From: Siderastrea radians
Lineage: Eukaryota; Cnidaria; Anthozoa; Scleractinia; Rhizangiidae
Length of the DNA stretch: 64,000 nucleotides
NCBI GenBank assembly: GCA_964017195.1
Contig: OZ024900.1
Coordinates: 26,868,429 to 26,932,428, forward strand
Direction of reading: 5' to 3'
Numbering within the stretch: the stretch's first letter is position 1; every line of letters starts with the position of its first letter. Position numbers and translations under genes: made by a program. Under the pieces are notes generated by a model that did no database searches, was not told the origin of the DNA, and saw nothing but the letters and a program-made list of their open reading frames with translations. Of the stretch, positions 34,824 through 46,800 are shown one piece after another.

Positions 34824-34881
34824 ATGGATACAACCTCGGTTTTGTTCACTTTGCTGACTCTTACGGTCGTCCTTGGAAATG
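34824..34881 (+). CDS. TGFBR1: TGF-beta type I receptor exon 1 (signal peptide)
   Basis: 19 codons plus one base, [19 protein letters not shown], a hydrophobic signal peptide, then donor GTAAGG. Upstream in-frame ATGs were not needed; this one directly precedes the hydrophobic stretch. Confidence 0.85.
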
Positions 34882-37800
34882 GTAAGGCACTTTTAAGCCC
34901 AGCAGTTTTGTTTTCTTCATGTTTTTGCAGTGCAAGATTTTTAAATGCAGCAGAAAACCAAGACACAATGGCTTCGCAGGCGTATTAGACGCAATGGCTG
35001 CTGTCTGGGATATTGTAAATAGACTATTTGTGCTGTGAAGATTGAAGCTTACTTGTTTCTCTAGTTTAGGTTGTCATCTGTTGAGGTTAACTAAACCTTT
35101 GATTTATTGTGTGTAAGTTTTTCCCGTTCTCTTACCTTCTACCTCTGTTCTGTTCTGCTCGCTAAAAAATAAGCTAACGTGTTGATTTATTTTTGCAGTA
35201 AAAAATTCCGCTCTGAATGTAAGCTTACTTTGTTTAGCTTAATACAAAGGCATTTGTGTGGTAACGTTTTAGGGTCTTTTCCACTTTTCGATGAAGAGTA
35301 CGTTTTCCATGATAAATTAAATGATCTTCATTGTTGTATTTCCGAGCTACTGACTGGTCAACTAAAATTGACAAGTTTTCCCGACACAGTAGACAGTATG
35401 TCAAATCTTTTCTACTGTCCTGTCTCGCCATTGTTTTATGCTGCCCTCGTAGGACTGAGAGTCACTGTTCAAATTCAACCCTCTCAACCAAAATATAACG
35501 AATGCCTAGATTAAACCCATTCTCTCGATTCTACTGTCCAAATCCAGTTGCGTTTTTGGAGAATAAAAATAATCACCAAACAAACACTTCTCTGGACAAT
35601 GCATTTCTGACAATGTTTTGGTTCCCAGAAAGAAACTTACTTCCATTCTCTGCAAGGGTGGCTTGGATGTAAAGTGATTTGGATAGGTTTTGAGAAACAC
35701 ATTGCAAGATTTTGAAGGTTTTTTTTGTACAAAACCTCAGTTGGCACGCAATCGAAGCATGGCAATTTTGACAGGTATTCTCAAGTAACATGCAGCCTCC
35801 ACTCAAAAAGTGGGTAGTGTAATATATAATAAGAAAGAGTGTACTGACGTTATCTAAATTATGATTGTTTTTGTCATTTGCATAGTTGGAAGCAATCATA
35901 CACTGGTGTGCAAATGTGACATTTGCAAGAAAACAAATTATACATGTGTCACACAAGGAGCCTGTATGGTATTTCTGGATCGATTTACAACTGGGGAGGA
36001 ACAGCAGTACAAGGCCTGCAGCCCTGCTGACTATGGAGATGCATTTTATTGTAGATCAACAGATGATCCAAATCATGTTGTGAATTGCTGTTACTACAAC
36101 ATGTGCAATGCTGACGTAAAGCTTACGTTCCCACCAACAACAGCAACAACAGCTCTCATATCTGACAGTGGCAAAGGTAAAAATAATGTTATTGAAAATG
36201 TGGGATTCTTTTTAAAAATATACGTTCATGGAAATAAAATCAACTTAGTGGTAGACTATGTCATTCCATTTGGAAAGCTTAGGAAAATGTGGGTTAATGG
36301 TAATTCAGTATGCATGCTTGTCCTACTCTTTTCCATCTTTATAGCTGCAGCCTGATTAGTTGACTTAACCCTTTCACCACCGGCAATTTTGAACAAAAAG
36401 TGCCCAGGACAGCGGCTATTTCTGAAATGGCATTTTTGTATACAAAGTGGCAGAAGATGATTTTCAAGTTAAGCTAGCGCAAATATTAGACAACTAATTT
36501 TCACCAAAATAACAGACTTTGTAGCGAATTTCATGAAAAACAATTGTGTCTAAAAACTAAACTTCATTTCATTCAAAATGCAGACAAAAAGATGTACAAA
36601 TGTGGTTCAACTCTTACCACGATGTGAAGTCAACGTCTCATCGCATCAACTGTACAGAAAAACAAATATTTTGTCCTAAATGCATGTCAATCAGCTTCAA
36701 ACTCCGGCTGGTTCTTCGGCAGGAATTGACGAAGATATTTCCTCTCACATTGCAAAAGTAACATGAAAATTCTCCTTTGAAGTTACCCAGCGCCTGTGGT
36801 TGTTGTTCAAAATGGCAAAAAAAAAACTGCTTGGAAAGTTTTATTTTCAGTTTGTGCGTCGTCTTCTCCGTTTAGCTCATCGAACTGGCGGCCCTTTTGA
36901 CTCCCAGATATGTGCTGACCCAATTAAAATGGTTTGACCCACCTCTAGACAAATCTGCCTCGTTTTGGGGCCAATTTTTCAGGCATGTTTTTTTCGCCGG
37001 TTTTCCGGCGCGTGGTGTTATGCACCCTTTTTCACTTCGCCGGAAAACCAGCACATAGTGGTGAAAGGTTAAGGTGGCTCATCTGGATTTTTCCAAGGCA
37101 CACCATCCCAACTTTGAATGGCTAATACTTTACTGTCTGAGCTCGGCGGGGCAAGCTGTTTCACACATTTACTGGAGAGTGAATGAACTTGTCAAAAAAG
37201 TAGGTTTGATTGACATCGGTGTTACCATAGCAACGAAACGATGACATCATGATTTTTGTATATCAGCAATTTTCTCGATATCTAGTCCTAAACTTCTGAA
37301 ACGGCCTATTGCCTCTTATAGTCTAGGTGTAGACCTTTAAGACTGCAAAGTTTGAAAAAACTTTGCTTCAGGAAAAGTAGCTGTTTGCTTTAGCTATGAC
37401 ATATGGTGAAAGTTTTGTTTCAGTCTTTCAGGATAACACTGGTACCAATGAAAGAATAGAAAATAACGTAAATCTGTAATTTTTTACTGGAAAAAATTCA
37501 AACCGATTTTTTTCAAAAACACTCTCATACAATTTTTTTCAAACTTTGCAGTCTTGAAGATCTACACCTAGACTATAAGAGACAATAGGTCGTTTTAGAA
37601 GTTTAGGTCCAGAATAGTGTTATTTCCTCTGAAAACTACATGTACTCATCTTCCACCCAGAGGTGCAGTTCAGGGCATGGGAATTGCAGCATTACACCTG
37701 TGTTTCATGCATGTAAAGACACCATATTGCACGCAATTTACCTGTGTGAAACATGTGTAAAAAAAATCTGGTGCAAAAGCATGTAAAAAGAATACACATA

Positions 37801-40800
37801 AACATTCTGAATGTGCACCTAACCCTAAAAATTTTTTCCCCGTCAAATAAATCCTGTTATCATTTGGAGCATTTCGTCACAAAAAGTTTTTGATTTGGTT
37901 TAATCCCTGATTTTCTGTGCGCGGTTGAAGTACGAAAAATCGGCCGAAAATAGACACCATTTTGGTTCAGGGTCGAGCAGTGAGGGCATGGGACTAGTCA
38001 CCTTGTGACGTCAAATCAAGAACCCGCAGTCTCGCGCTATCTCTGTCGGATCTGTCGGAGCTATATTTCTCTTGAGCTCTCGAAGATGTACAGAAAACTG
38101 TCGACCGTTCGTATTGCTCCGAGACATAGTAACCAAAGAAACTAATCACAAGATGTATCACTACAAAAATACAGCATTTTTTGACGACGAGCGACCAGAG
38201 GCGAAGGGACGAAATGAGTGGATTTTGTAAAGCAATAGCAAGCAAAGCGGCAGCCTTCCAAGCACTCAATACTACGCTCGATGCATTTTAAGCAAAGATT
38301 TGTTGTCGCAGAAGAAGGTATGAATGAATGAACAACTTTAGTATCCGATCAAACGATAGCTTTTTGTGTATTTCCAATGATTCAACGGCTGATTAACCAC
38401 AGAATACCCGCGATACGCGGTACGCAGAAAATTATTACCTTGTTTGCGAATTATTCAAGTTGGCTACACGCTAAGCGCTAAATAATTACATGTAAGCGGT
38501 GCCCAAAACAGCGAAGGGTTTAAAATTAAAGACCGTATTTATAGAAAGTCCTCCTTCAGCAGAACCGACCGCGCTTTCTCCACAATAACAAGCCATTGCC
38601 ATTATTCCTTATTCTAGTCTATGAACGTGCCTCGCTATGAGAATTTTATCTTGAGTCATATCAAATCACTCGAGCATAACAAAACATTACTGTGCAGAGA
38701 TCCCTTGTTCATATCCTCCGTTGAAGTAGAGGACAAGCAGTCTCTTTCTTAATTCTTTTATTACCATTTTTGTGCGAAAAAAGGCCGCAAGCAGATCGAA
38801 GTGTGAGCGATGAGCGGCGAAGCCTCGAGTCGCGAGTTAAGCGAGGGCCGGTTGATTTACATAATTAGTACATTTCCGCTCGTGCTGGGATCTGAGGAAA
38901 CTGCTTGCACGTTGACGCGAGAAAAATGATTGGTAAGATAATCTCAGTTGAACCGATACTAACAAACTCTCGTGCTTATAATTCTCGTCAATGTCCTTTA
39001 GAAAATAATTGCCTTCCTGATTCACTAGTGTTATAAATTGTTATTGTTAATGCTGGTTACAGAAATGGACAAGACGTAAGTAATATCGCAGTTTCCACAT
39101 TTACTTCTATGTAAAATAAATAAATGAAGAAAGGAATGCTTTATTAAAATCTCCATTTCTATAAGAGGGTTCCTCAGCTTGAGTATAAATCTCAAATGCG
39201 AGAAGCGGAGAGCAGGAAAACCAAGACCAAATGTGAAGACCGAACGTGCGAAATATAATGTTAACACTCACGGGCGAAGCTCAGCATTCCGGTTTCTTCA
39301 CGTCCCTCCAAGGCCAATCGTAAGTTGCTTTATTTGCTGTTCCAGTTCTTAAGTCTTCTGCCTCGCTTACAGGTGGCCATTAATTGAGATCTGTAGCAGT
39401 GCCTCCAACATCTGATTGCTCCTACTGCTCCGAAGTCTGCTCTTTATCCTCTTGACAGCACTGGCTCCTCTTTCCGGCCATGCATTCGACACTGGGAGGG
39501 AAAGGATGATTTCAGCAATCCATACCAACTTATGGTAGAAATGGCCAAAATCACTTCGCATTGAAAAGAGCCTCATTAGACACCACTCTGCTGGGTTGAC
39601 ATTTTCAAGTTCTTCAGGGAGTTGCCCTTTCCAAAGAAGAAGGTCATATTTCAGCTTCTCCCATTCTGCATTTGCTTGGCGTTGTGACTCTTCATCATTC
39701 GGAAAGTACTGCTCGTTTAATGTGGCCGTTTCTTTGCATCCGTAGCTGGTAAACTCCGACTTCCCATGGTTTGGAATCGCAGTTGGACTGAAGATGTTGA
39801 ATGCTGAAACGACTGGCATAGAATCCTTGAAACGTATTTTAGTGATGTTCTGCTTCAATGCATGTACATAATTTCTCAGAAGGTTGCGAAGAACTTGCAC
39901 CTCATACTTGTTATTTTGTAAGTCACAGGTGCCAAGTCGTCCACTTTCCTGAACATCAACCTGAAGCTGTGTAATAGGTGTCACTTCTTGCGCTATTTTG
40001 GTTAGTTTCTTGTCTGTTGTGTGGTTGATTGCAGGAACAATATGGCCAAAGTTAATGGTACCTCGCTGGAATGCCTTGCTCAGTGCTGCTAGTTCTGGGC
40101 AAACAGCCTTCAAAATGTAGATGGCACCAACAAACTTGAACCTTTTCATTTTGCAGAGCAGGTACGACGCCAAACCATCTTTATCATCAGTAAAAATAAT
40201 GGCTTGTATGATAGGATCAAAATTTTCGTACACCCCATCAAGAGCATTACTGGTCGACAGCCAGCGTGTTCTGCACGCTTTTCAGACCTTCTTTGCCACA
40301 GAAGACCTTGCTTTATCAGATAGTTTCATCTTTCGCCAAGACTCTTGTGATTTTACTAGAACTGCCGTTCGTTTTGGAGAGTTAGCAAAGAACTTCCAGA
40401 GTTGAAAGAGGATTCCTTCCACTTGTGCGATATACTTCGTCTGTTCACTTGCACCAGAGCAAGCCAAGGCAAGCTTGTGGCAGCTACAGTGTACATTTAG
40501 TAGCTTACTATTAAGTTGCTTTAGTCGGGCAGCTACTCCAGTTTTTTGGCCTGTCATAACCTTTGCACCATCGCTTACCAGACTCATCATTTTCAGAATA
40601 TCAAGTTCACGGTTAGTTAGATTGTCCTGGATACACTTTGCAATTGGTTCGGCATTGGCAGTTGAGGACTGTTTCAAAATATCGTCAGTGAAAAAGAATT
40701 TCACCAGAGGATGGCTGTCATCACCAACATACTGTACAAAAGCTATCAACTGTTCCTTGACTGCAATGTGCGTTATTTCATCAACTAACAGACCAAATGC

Positions 40801-43800
40801 TTTGGATGTCTTCAAAGCCTCAACTACCCTCTGCTTGAGTACTTTGCCTAAGGTCAAGAAGATTTCAATGGTTGATCCTGCAGAGCGATCCTGAAAATGT
40901 GTCATCTTTCTAATGCAAGCATTTCGAGAATTTTAAGAAGCGAAGGAAACTTCTTGTTCACCATCTCTTCCTTTGCCAACCCGTATACAGCCATAACAGC
41001 ATTGTGCAGAACTTCATCTTTGCTTTTCTCTCGGCTTTCAATACTGTATTTACCCGCGTACAGGCTGCACCCGCGTATAGGCCGCACCCCAAACTTGTGA
41101 CCTTATCTTGGCGAAAAAATAATTTCTTAACTATACAAGAGGAAGAATCGAGTTTCGAGTAGAGAAACTAATGAGCTTGTCGCTTGAGTGATCTAGCGAG
41201 AAATGAATTGGACAAACGGACCGAACTTGATTGCGAGCGTTATTGTTTACAGATCCAACAAGTGTGTCGAAAAATGAGGAGCAAGCGTCGCCATTTGTGC
41301 GATCAAATAATGACAAAGGATACACGTGCGTTTAGAATTCGTTGCTCCTTTCCTCATAGGGTAAATTATCCACTTTAAGTTTTTAATTTTACGGAAATTG
41401 TTGCAATAATCCTCAAAATGACTATTTGACAAAACGCTCTAATGTAAAGTTGCTCAAAAAAAACCCAAGCTTTTACCTGTTGTTGCGTGAAAACAGGCAT
41501 TTCACGGGCTCAGCGTAGTGACAAGCTTTGTATAAGCGATGCTAAATTTCCGATTGTTTAAGAATTTACACATATACATGTGAAACAGGAAGGCAAAACG
41601 TCTGTCGAGAGAGTGAGAGTTGTATCAAAAGCATCGTTGCATTACGCATGGTGTATTTAAAGGTTTCAAATTTCACTTTTGACAAATGCAAATTAACGTG
41701 CGTAGGGTAAAAATAAATCACCTCTTATTTATCGCTAAAGACCTGACAATGTGTATTAAACTTCGAAACTGTGATATTTTATATCAGTTTCATTTATGAC
41801 TTTTTCTTTTTATGACGGGGTCTGTATTTTTCGTGTAGTTCGGCAAATAAACAAACGTGGTTTCACGTCAACGGCATCAAAAGGGCTTCACGGCTTGACA
41901 TGCAAACTTCTTTGGACTTCATCTAATGACAAACATATTCAGAAACTAGATACACTCATTGCAGTGGAGAGAAGCAAAATTCTTCGAAGACATGGATTAA
42001 CTTGACCTAATACGATACATTCAATCAAACTGTCAAGCATTCAGTAACTTTGTTGACTCTGTGTGTGTCGGGAAATTTTGCATATTAATGACCTCAAAAC
42101 TCTTGTACCCGTGTATAAGCCGCACCCCAAATTTCAAACGTTTTTTTCCTTGAAAAAAGTGCGGCCTATACGCGGGTAAATACGGTATCTTTGTGAAAAA
42201 CTGACACTCGCCTGATCATTTCTGCTTCTACAGCTGCTGTATGTTGGGCACTCCTTGCATGCTCTTTAAGGGCGGTGCCTCCTAATACAGATGTATTTTT
42301 GCAAAGGTTATGACTGTGGGGGAAAAGTAGATCTTAGCAAGGGTTATTGGAATCCGAAAAGAAAAATGTGGGTAACCACACATTTTTCAGAGATAATTAA
42401 GCAATCATAATTATAAAAAAGTGTTAAAATACAAAGAATGTACGGCAATTTCTTTCCAAATTTAAGCTCAATTATCTCTGAAAAATGTGTGGTTACCCCC
42501 AGTTTTCCTTTTGGATTCTGACAGCCCTTGCTAAGATCTGCTTTTTCCACATAGTCATAAACCATGCAAAAATATTGTTGTATAAGTGGGCAAATTCCCT
42601 AAGAAATCCGAATATCCCGAGATGCGCAGAACGTATGCACAGTGGCAAAAGGAGACACCGTCCTTAAGAGCATCAGTTTTAAATCATTGGGCAGGTGTGA
42701 GATTGTAGATGTTGCTGTTGTTCTTGATATTCGAGGTATTGTGCTTCTTGCAAAGTAAACGAAACATTCCGCCTTTCTCACCATCTGTTTCCTCTTTGTA
42801 TATTAGCCACCACATGCCGGAGCATGAATCGAAGGCCAAGTTGTGGTCGTTAAGCCATTGGTGTTTAAAGCAGTCTCGCTTTAAAGAGGAATTACTTAAC
42901 ACCCTTTTCAGTGAGACTGAAACAATTCTTACAAGTGTAGTGATTGTGGATGATTTCTGACGGCCCAAATAGCTTTAAAACTGAATCACGATCACACACG
43001 TTGGTACTTGCTGCACACGTCTGGCTTCTCGAGTGAAATTCCACGGATTTTACCACATCTGGCACGGTCTTGACATTGGAGTTTGAAACAACTGAAATAC
43101 GAAGGTTTCTTTTCTCGGCAGGGGTATGTAGCTGTGAAACTTCACTTTCTAATGGACTACATTCTGAAAAATAATAAGTTATAAGGCGCTCAGAGTAAGA
43201 CGACAGACAAGTAAGCTAAACCTTCAAATTTTATTGAAAGCACTTGATCGGAAATAATACAAACGAATCGGATGTTAGCGACTGAAAAGGCCGCCAGCTG
43301 ATTAACTTCAAACGTGGAGAAATGTTCCTTCTATTCTGCAACTTACCTTCTGAAGAGGAAATCTGCTTTGACCGCTTTTGTCTTGGTTGGAAATATGCTA
43401 ATAAATCCGAACGCAATTGTCTTGTGCCCCCCATTGCTATGCATATTGAGTCCCAGTCTCCCTCGATTACTTGTCCGCGCAAATGCCTGGCACATTTTCT
43501 TCCATTATGTTCGCTACATTTTAAGACAATTTTATTCGCTTCGTGTGAAGACTTAACTGCACCTTTGCTCAAAAAAGTGAGGAGTAAAAACACCGCATTT
43601 TCTTATTTTATAATATAAATTCAGTAGAGCATGGGACTTTATAGTTCTTGTACGAATTCAAATTCATGTTTATCTGGTCTGATCGAATAGCCTTCAGGCG
43701 GGTACTAGGCTCTTCACAAGGGGGTAATTCTACCCGCTACCCGGCTTCTATTGAAACCCCTGCAGTGAGTCCCTGAAAACAAAATTTCTCAGACGTTCAT

Positions 43801-46800
43801 GAAAGCCGCTTGTATATCAAACTGCAACCCGCTTATGCAAATTAGTCCTTGTTTACAAAACATATTGCTCCCTGATCTCAACTATCGATTAAAAAAGGCA
43901 GAAAAAAAATGTATTCAGATAGACAATACAATTGCTTTTAGAAGCAAAAAACTTAGTTTCCATTATATTGCATGCATGTAATTTTTACAGACAAGCAATA
44001 GGTTTGGTGTGCAAAATAACAAAAATTATAAGAATCAAGAGCAAATGATCCGTTAAACAATCAAAGCAATCTATACACGAAATGGCTAAATACGTTATGC
44101 ACCTATCAGTGGTTTGCCCCAGGATGGGGGGGCGGGCAACCCACGGGAATTTGACTTGGTGAAGCTCTATCCGGGTAGGGTTTAAATTGACAACCACAAC
44201 AGTCCCCTGGCTGGGTGGAAATTTGACTCAGGTCGCCATCAGTTATCTATCGTAGAAGTTTATAACACAGTGTTATACAGAGAGGGGCAGCAAAGGGGTA
44301 GAAAATGAGTGTTAAATTGCCAGCAGTGCTAAAATATCTCATGACAACAATGCACGCAGTACACACATAATATTAATGGCAGTGTACAATTTGAAAAGCT
44401 AGAATATGCCCTCTCCATTTGGGAAAATTTGGGGAAATGCACAAAGTTGGTGGTACCATTTATCACCAGAATATCTTGTGGAGTCGCTAAGTTCTGCAAT
44501 AACGTGTTGTGAGAGCCTGAGTTCGTCAACCTTACTATTCAAGGTCTGTGATCCCCAGGGGTAGGGATTTGACCCTCAATTGAGACCCAAGGGTGGGGAA
44601 ATTGACATTTGAAAACCTGAAAATGTCAAATTCCCCTGGGGTTGACTGCACCCCCCATCCTGGGGCAAACCATTGATAGGTGCATTACTTTAAATACCTC
44701 CATGTCCTCTTTCTCAGCAGACAATTATTCTTCAGGGGAATTCCCACTTTTCATCTGTTCTGGTGCACACAGATTGAAAATTCAGTCTGCAAAGTTATGT
44801 GACAATTCGCTGTCTAGTTCATGAGGAAATTTATAAAAGGTAGCGTGAGACAGTTTTTGTAATGCAAATGCACACCAACATCGTGCGTTAGCTCACAACA
44901 TTGCTTGTTTCACGTTAACACTGCTATAGCGTATATTACACTTCGTCTAAAGCGTATATTTTGTGGTCTCACACTTAAAGAATGAGCTACAGTCATAGTG
45001 GATTGGTTGTTTCTTTTGACTACCAAATCTCGCAAGGTTGCTTAAGCTTGTTTCAGGTAAACACTGTTACAGCGTATATTGGACTAAAGAGTATACTTTG
45101 TGGTCTCATGCTTTAGGAATGAACTTTAGTCTTACTGGATTGATCGTTTGTTAACCGACGAAGTCGAGTTAGAGCAGTCGTGTCAAGAGCGTCGACTGGT
45201 TTGGTCGGTCAAAATACGTCGTGTAAGGCTCACAATGTGTGTATTTCGCTATGGCCCACAGGGTGGGATGACGTATTCTGCAGTTAAGCCCATCGATTAG
45301 TACACACACGCACGCACATAAAAAGTATTGTAGGTAGAGAAGGATACTTCCACCAAGCAGTGTTGGTTTTGACCGGACTGAAATATCTGTGCCAGTTAGC
45401 ACATTGAACCAGGTAAAAACATTTGTCGAGGGTGGAGTGGGTCAAAACGACTGGTAAATGCCTATAATGCGCTTTCTTGTAACCTGTACGATAGAGCATA
45501 GCAATGATTTATTTCGTATTTGCATTCATAATTTGGCTTAAGGAGCCCTTGACATGATTAAAGGAAACTGTGCACAAAGCGTGGTTCCCAGGTATGGGGA
45601 AAAGTTCAATTCTTTTGGGCTGTTACGGTGCCCATACTGATCAATCGTGAAGATGTGGTTACTTTTATATTGGGAAATTTGTCACCCATTTTTTGAAATG
45701 CATCTGTTTTGAGAATTTTTGTTCCGGGTTTTGAGGAAGACCGACCAAAAGACAGCGAAAAATGATCTTGAGTGAAGAATGCATAGTCTGTGGAGCTATG
45801 TTTGGTGAGGAGAGGGTGAATAATTCAGTTGACCTCCTTTCCAGGGTATTGGTCGCCTTTTCAGTTGGTCAAATTTAAGTGTTAGTTACAGTTACACACT
45901 TTTACCGCAACTTGCTGTTACAGGTGCTTGAATATTATTGAAGCTGCAGTCACGCACTGCTCGCTTGCTTTCTTTTCGAGACGAACCAACACTTCGTCGG
46001 TTCTGCACGCATTGCGGGCCTATGTTTTCTCACGCTGGAGATGCATTTGTACGGGTTGCTGGGATTGACAATTTTATATTAGGAACATGCGACAAGTATG
46101 CCGCAAATTTCCTAAGTGTCCGTAATGGAACTCATTTTTCGGATTAGCAACTCTTTGATTCAGGTCAACAATTGATATTCTCCATTCGTACGATTCGTAT
46201 GAATCAACAACCTTTCTACACTACCCAGAGCCGGAAAATTTGTGCGTCTCTTAATGAGATGCAAATTTTTGGGTCGACAACTACATTTCACGGTTGTCTT
46301 ATTTTGTCGATCCATACGGATCATTGATTCATTGATTGATTCATTGTTTTTTTCATGTGATATCAGTTTGACAGTATTGGACATGTGTGGCTAAGGGCCG
46401 GGTCACATTACAAATGATTTTGCAGGGAACTGTTTACTCCAGGGACTACAGGGTGTCCCGAAAGTTTGTTCCTCTAATTTACAGGTCTGTAATTCAGTAC
46501 GATTAGACTCGGTAAACAAATCTTTTAAACAAAAGTTGTCTATTTCAATCTAGTTAAATATTATATATTTGTTGCGTCATCTTTTGACACGAATATTCAA
46601 TTTGTGCATTTTCCCACCAAAGGTGCGCGAGTGCGTGTATATTTCCCGCCAAACATTTTTCGTTTTTTGTAGCCCGAATTGCTAACACTCTTTCCTCGTT
46701 TTTTGTGGCTTATCGTGAAAGATGAACCCTCTTAGTGCAAAAAAGCTCAGCTAGTTGAGAGCCCAAGCATTTGTACTTATATCTACTGGCTTATCAGTAG

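Larger units (their letters stand above)
39367..43434 (-). pseudogene. hAT-family transposase (KIAA1586/ZNF862-like), broken copy
   Basis: Minus strand. Exon 1 is 43434-43347 (ATGGGGGGC...; donor GTAAGT) and exon 2 begins at 43163. Visible parts: a CLLC-type zinc-finger region with [13 protein letters not shown] (about 42760), [23 protein letters not shown], a long middle with [12 protein letters not shown] and [20 protein letters not shown], and the hAT dimerisation C-terminus [20 protein letters not shown] ending at 39367. Damage: frameshifts near 42900 and 40907, stops near 42680 and at 40282, and insertions at 41044-42185 and 42270-42663. In relatives this protein cuts and pastes its own element; this copy cannot. 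The element's termini were not found. Confidence 0.85.

Noticed and set aside
35179..35514. 111-codon plus-strand frame in receptor intron 1
   Set aside because: No family resemblance, and it does not fit between exons 1 and 2, which already join in phase.
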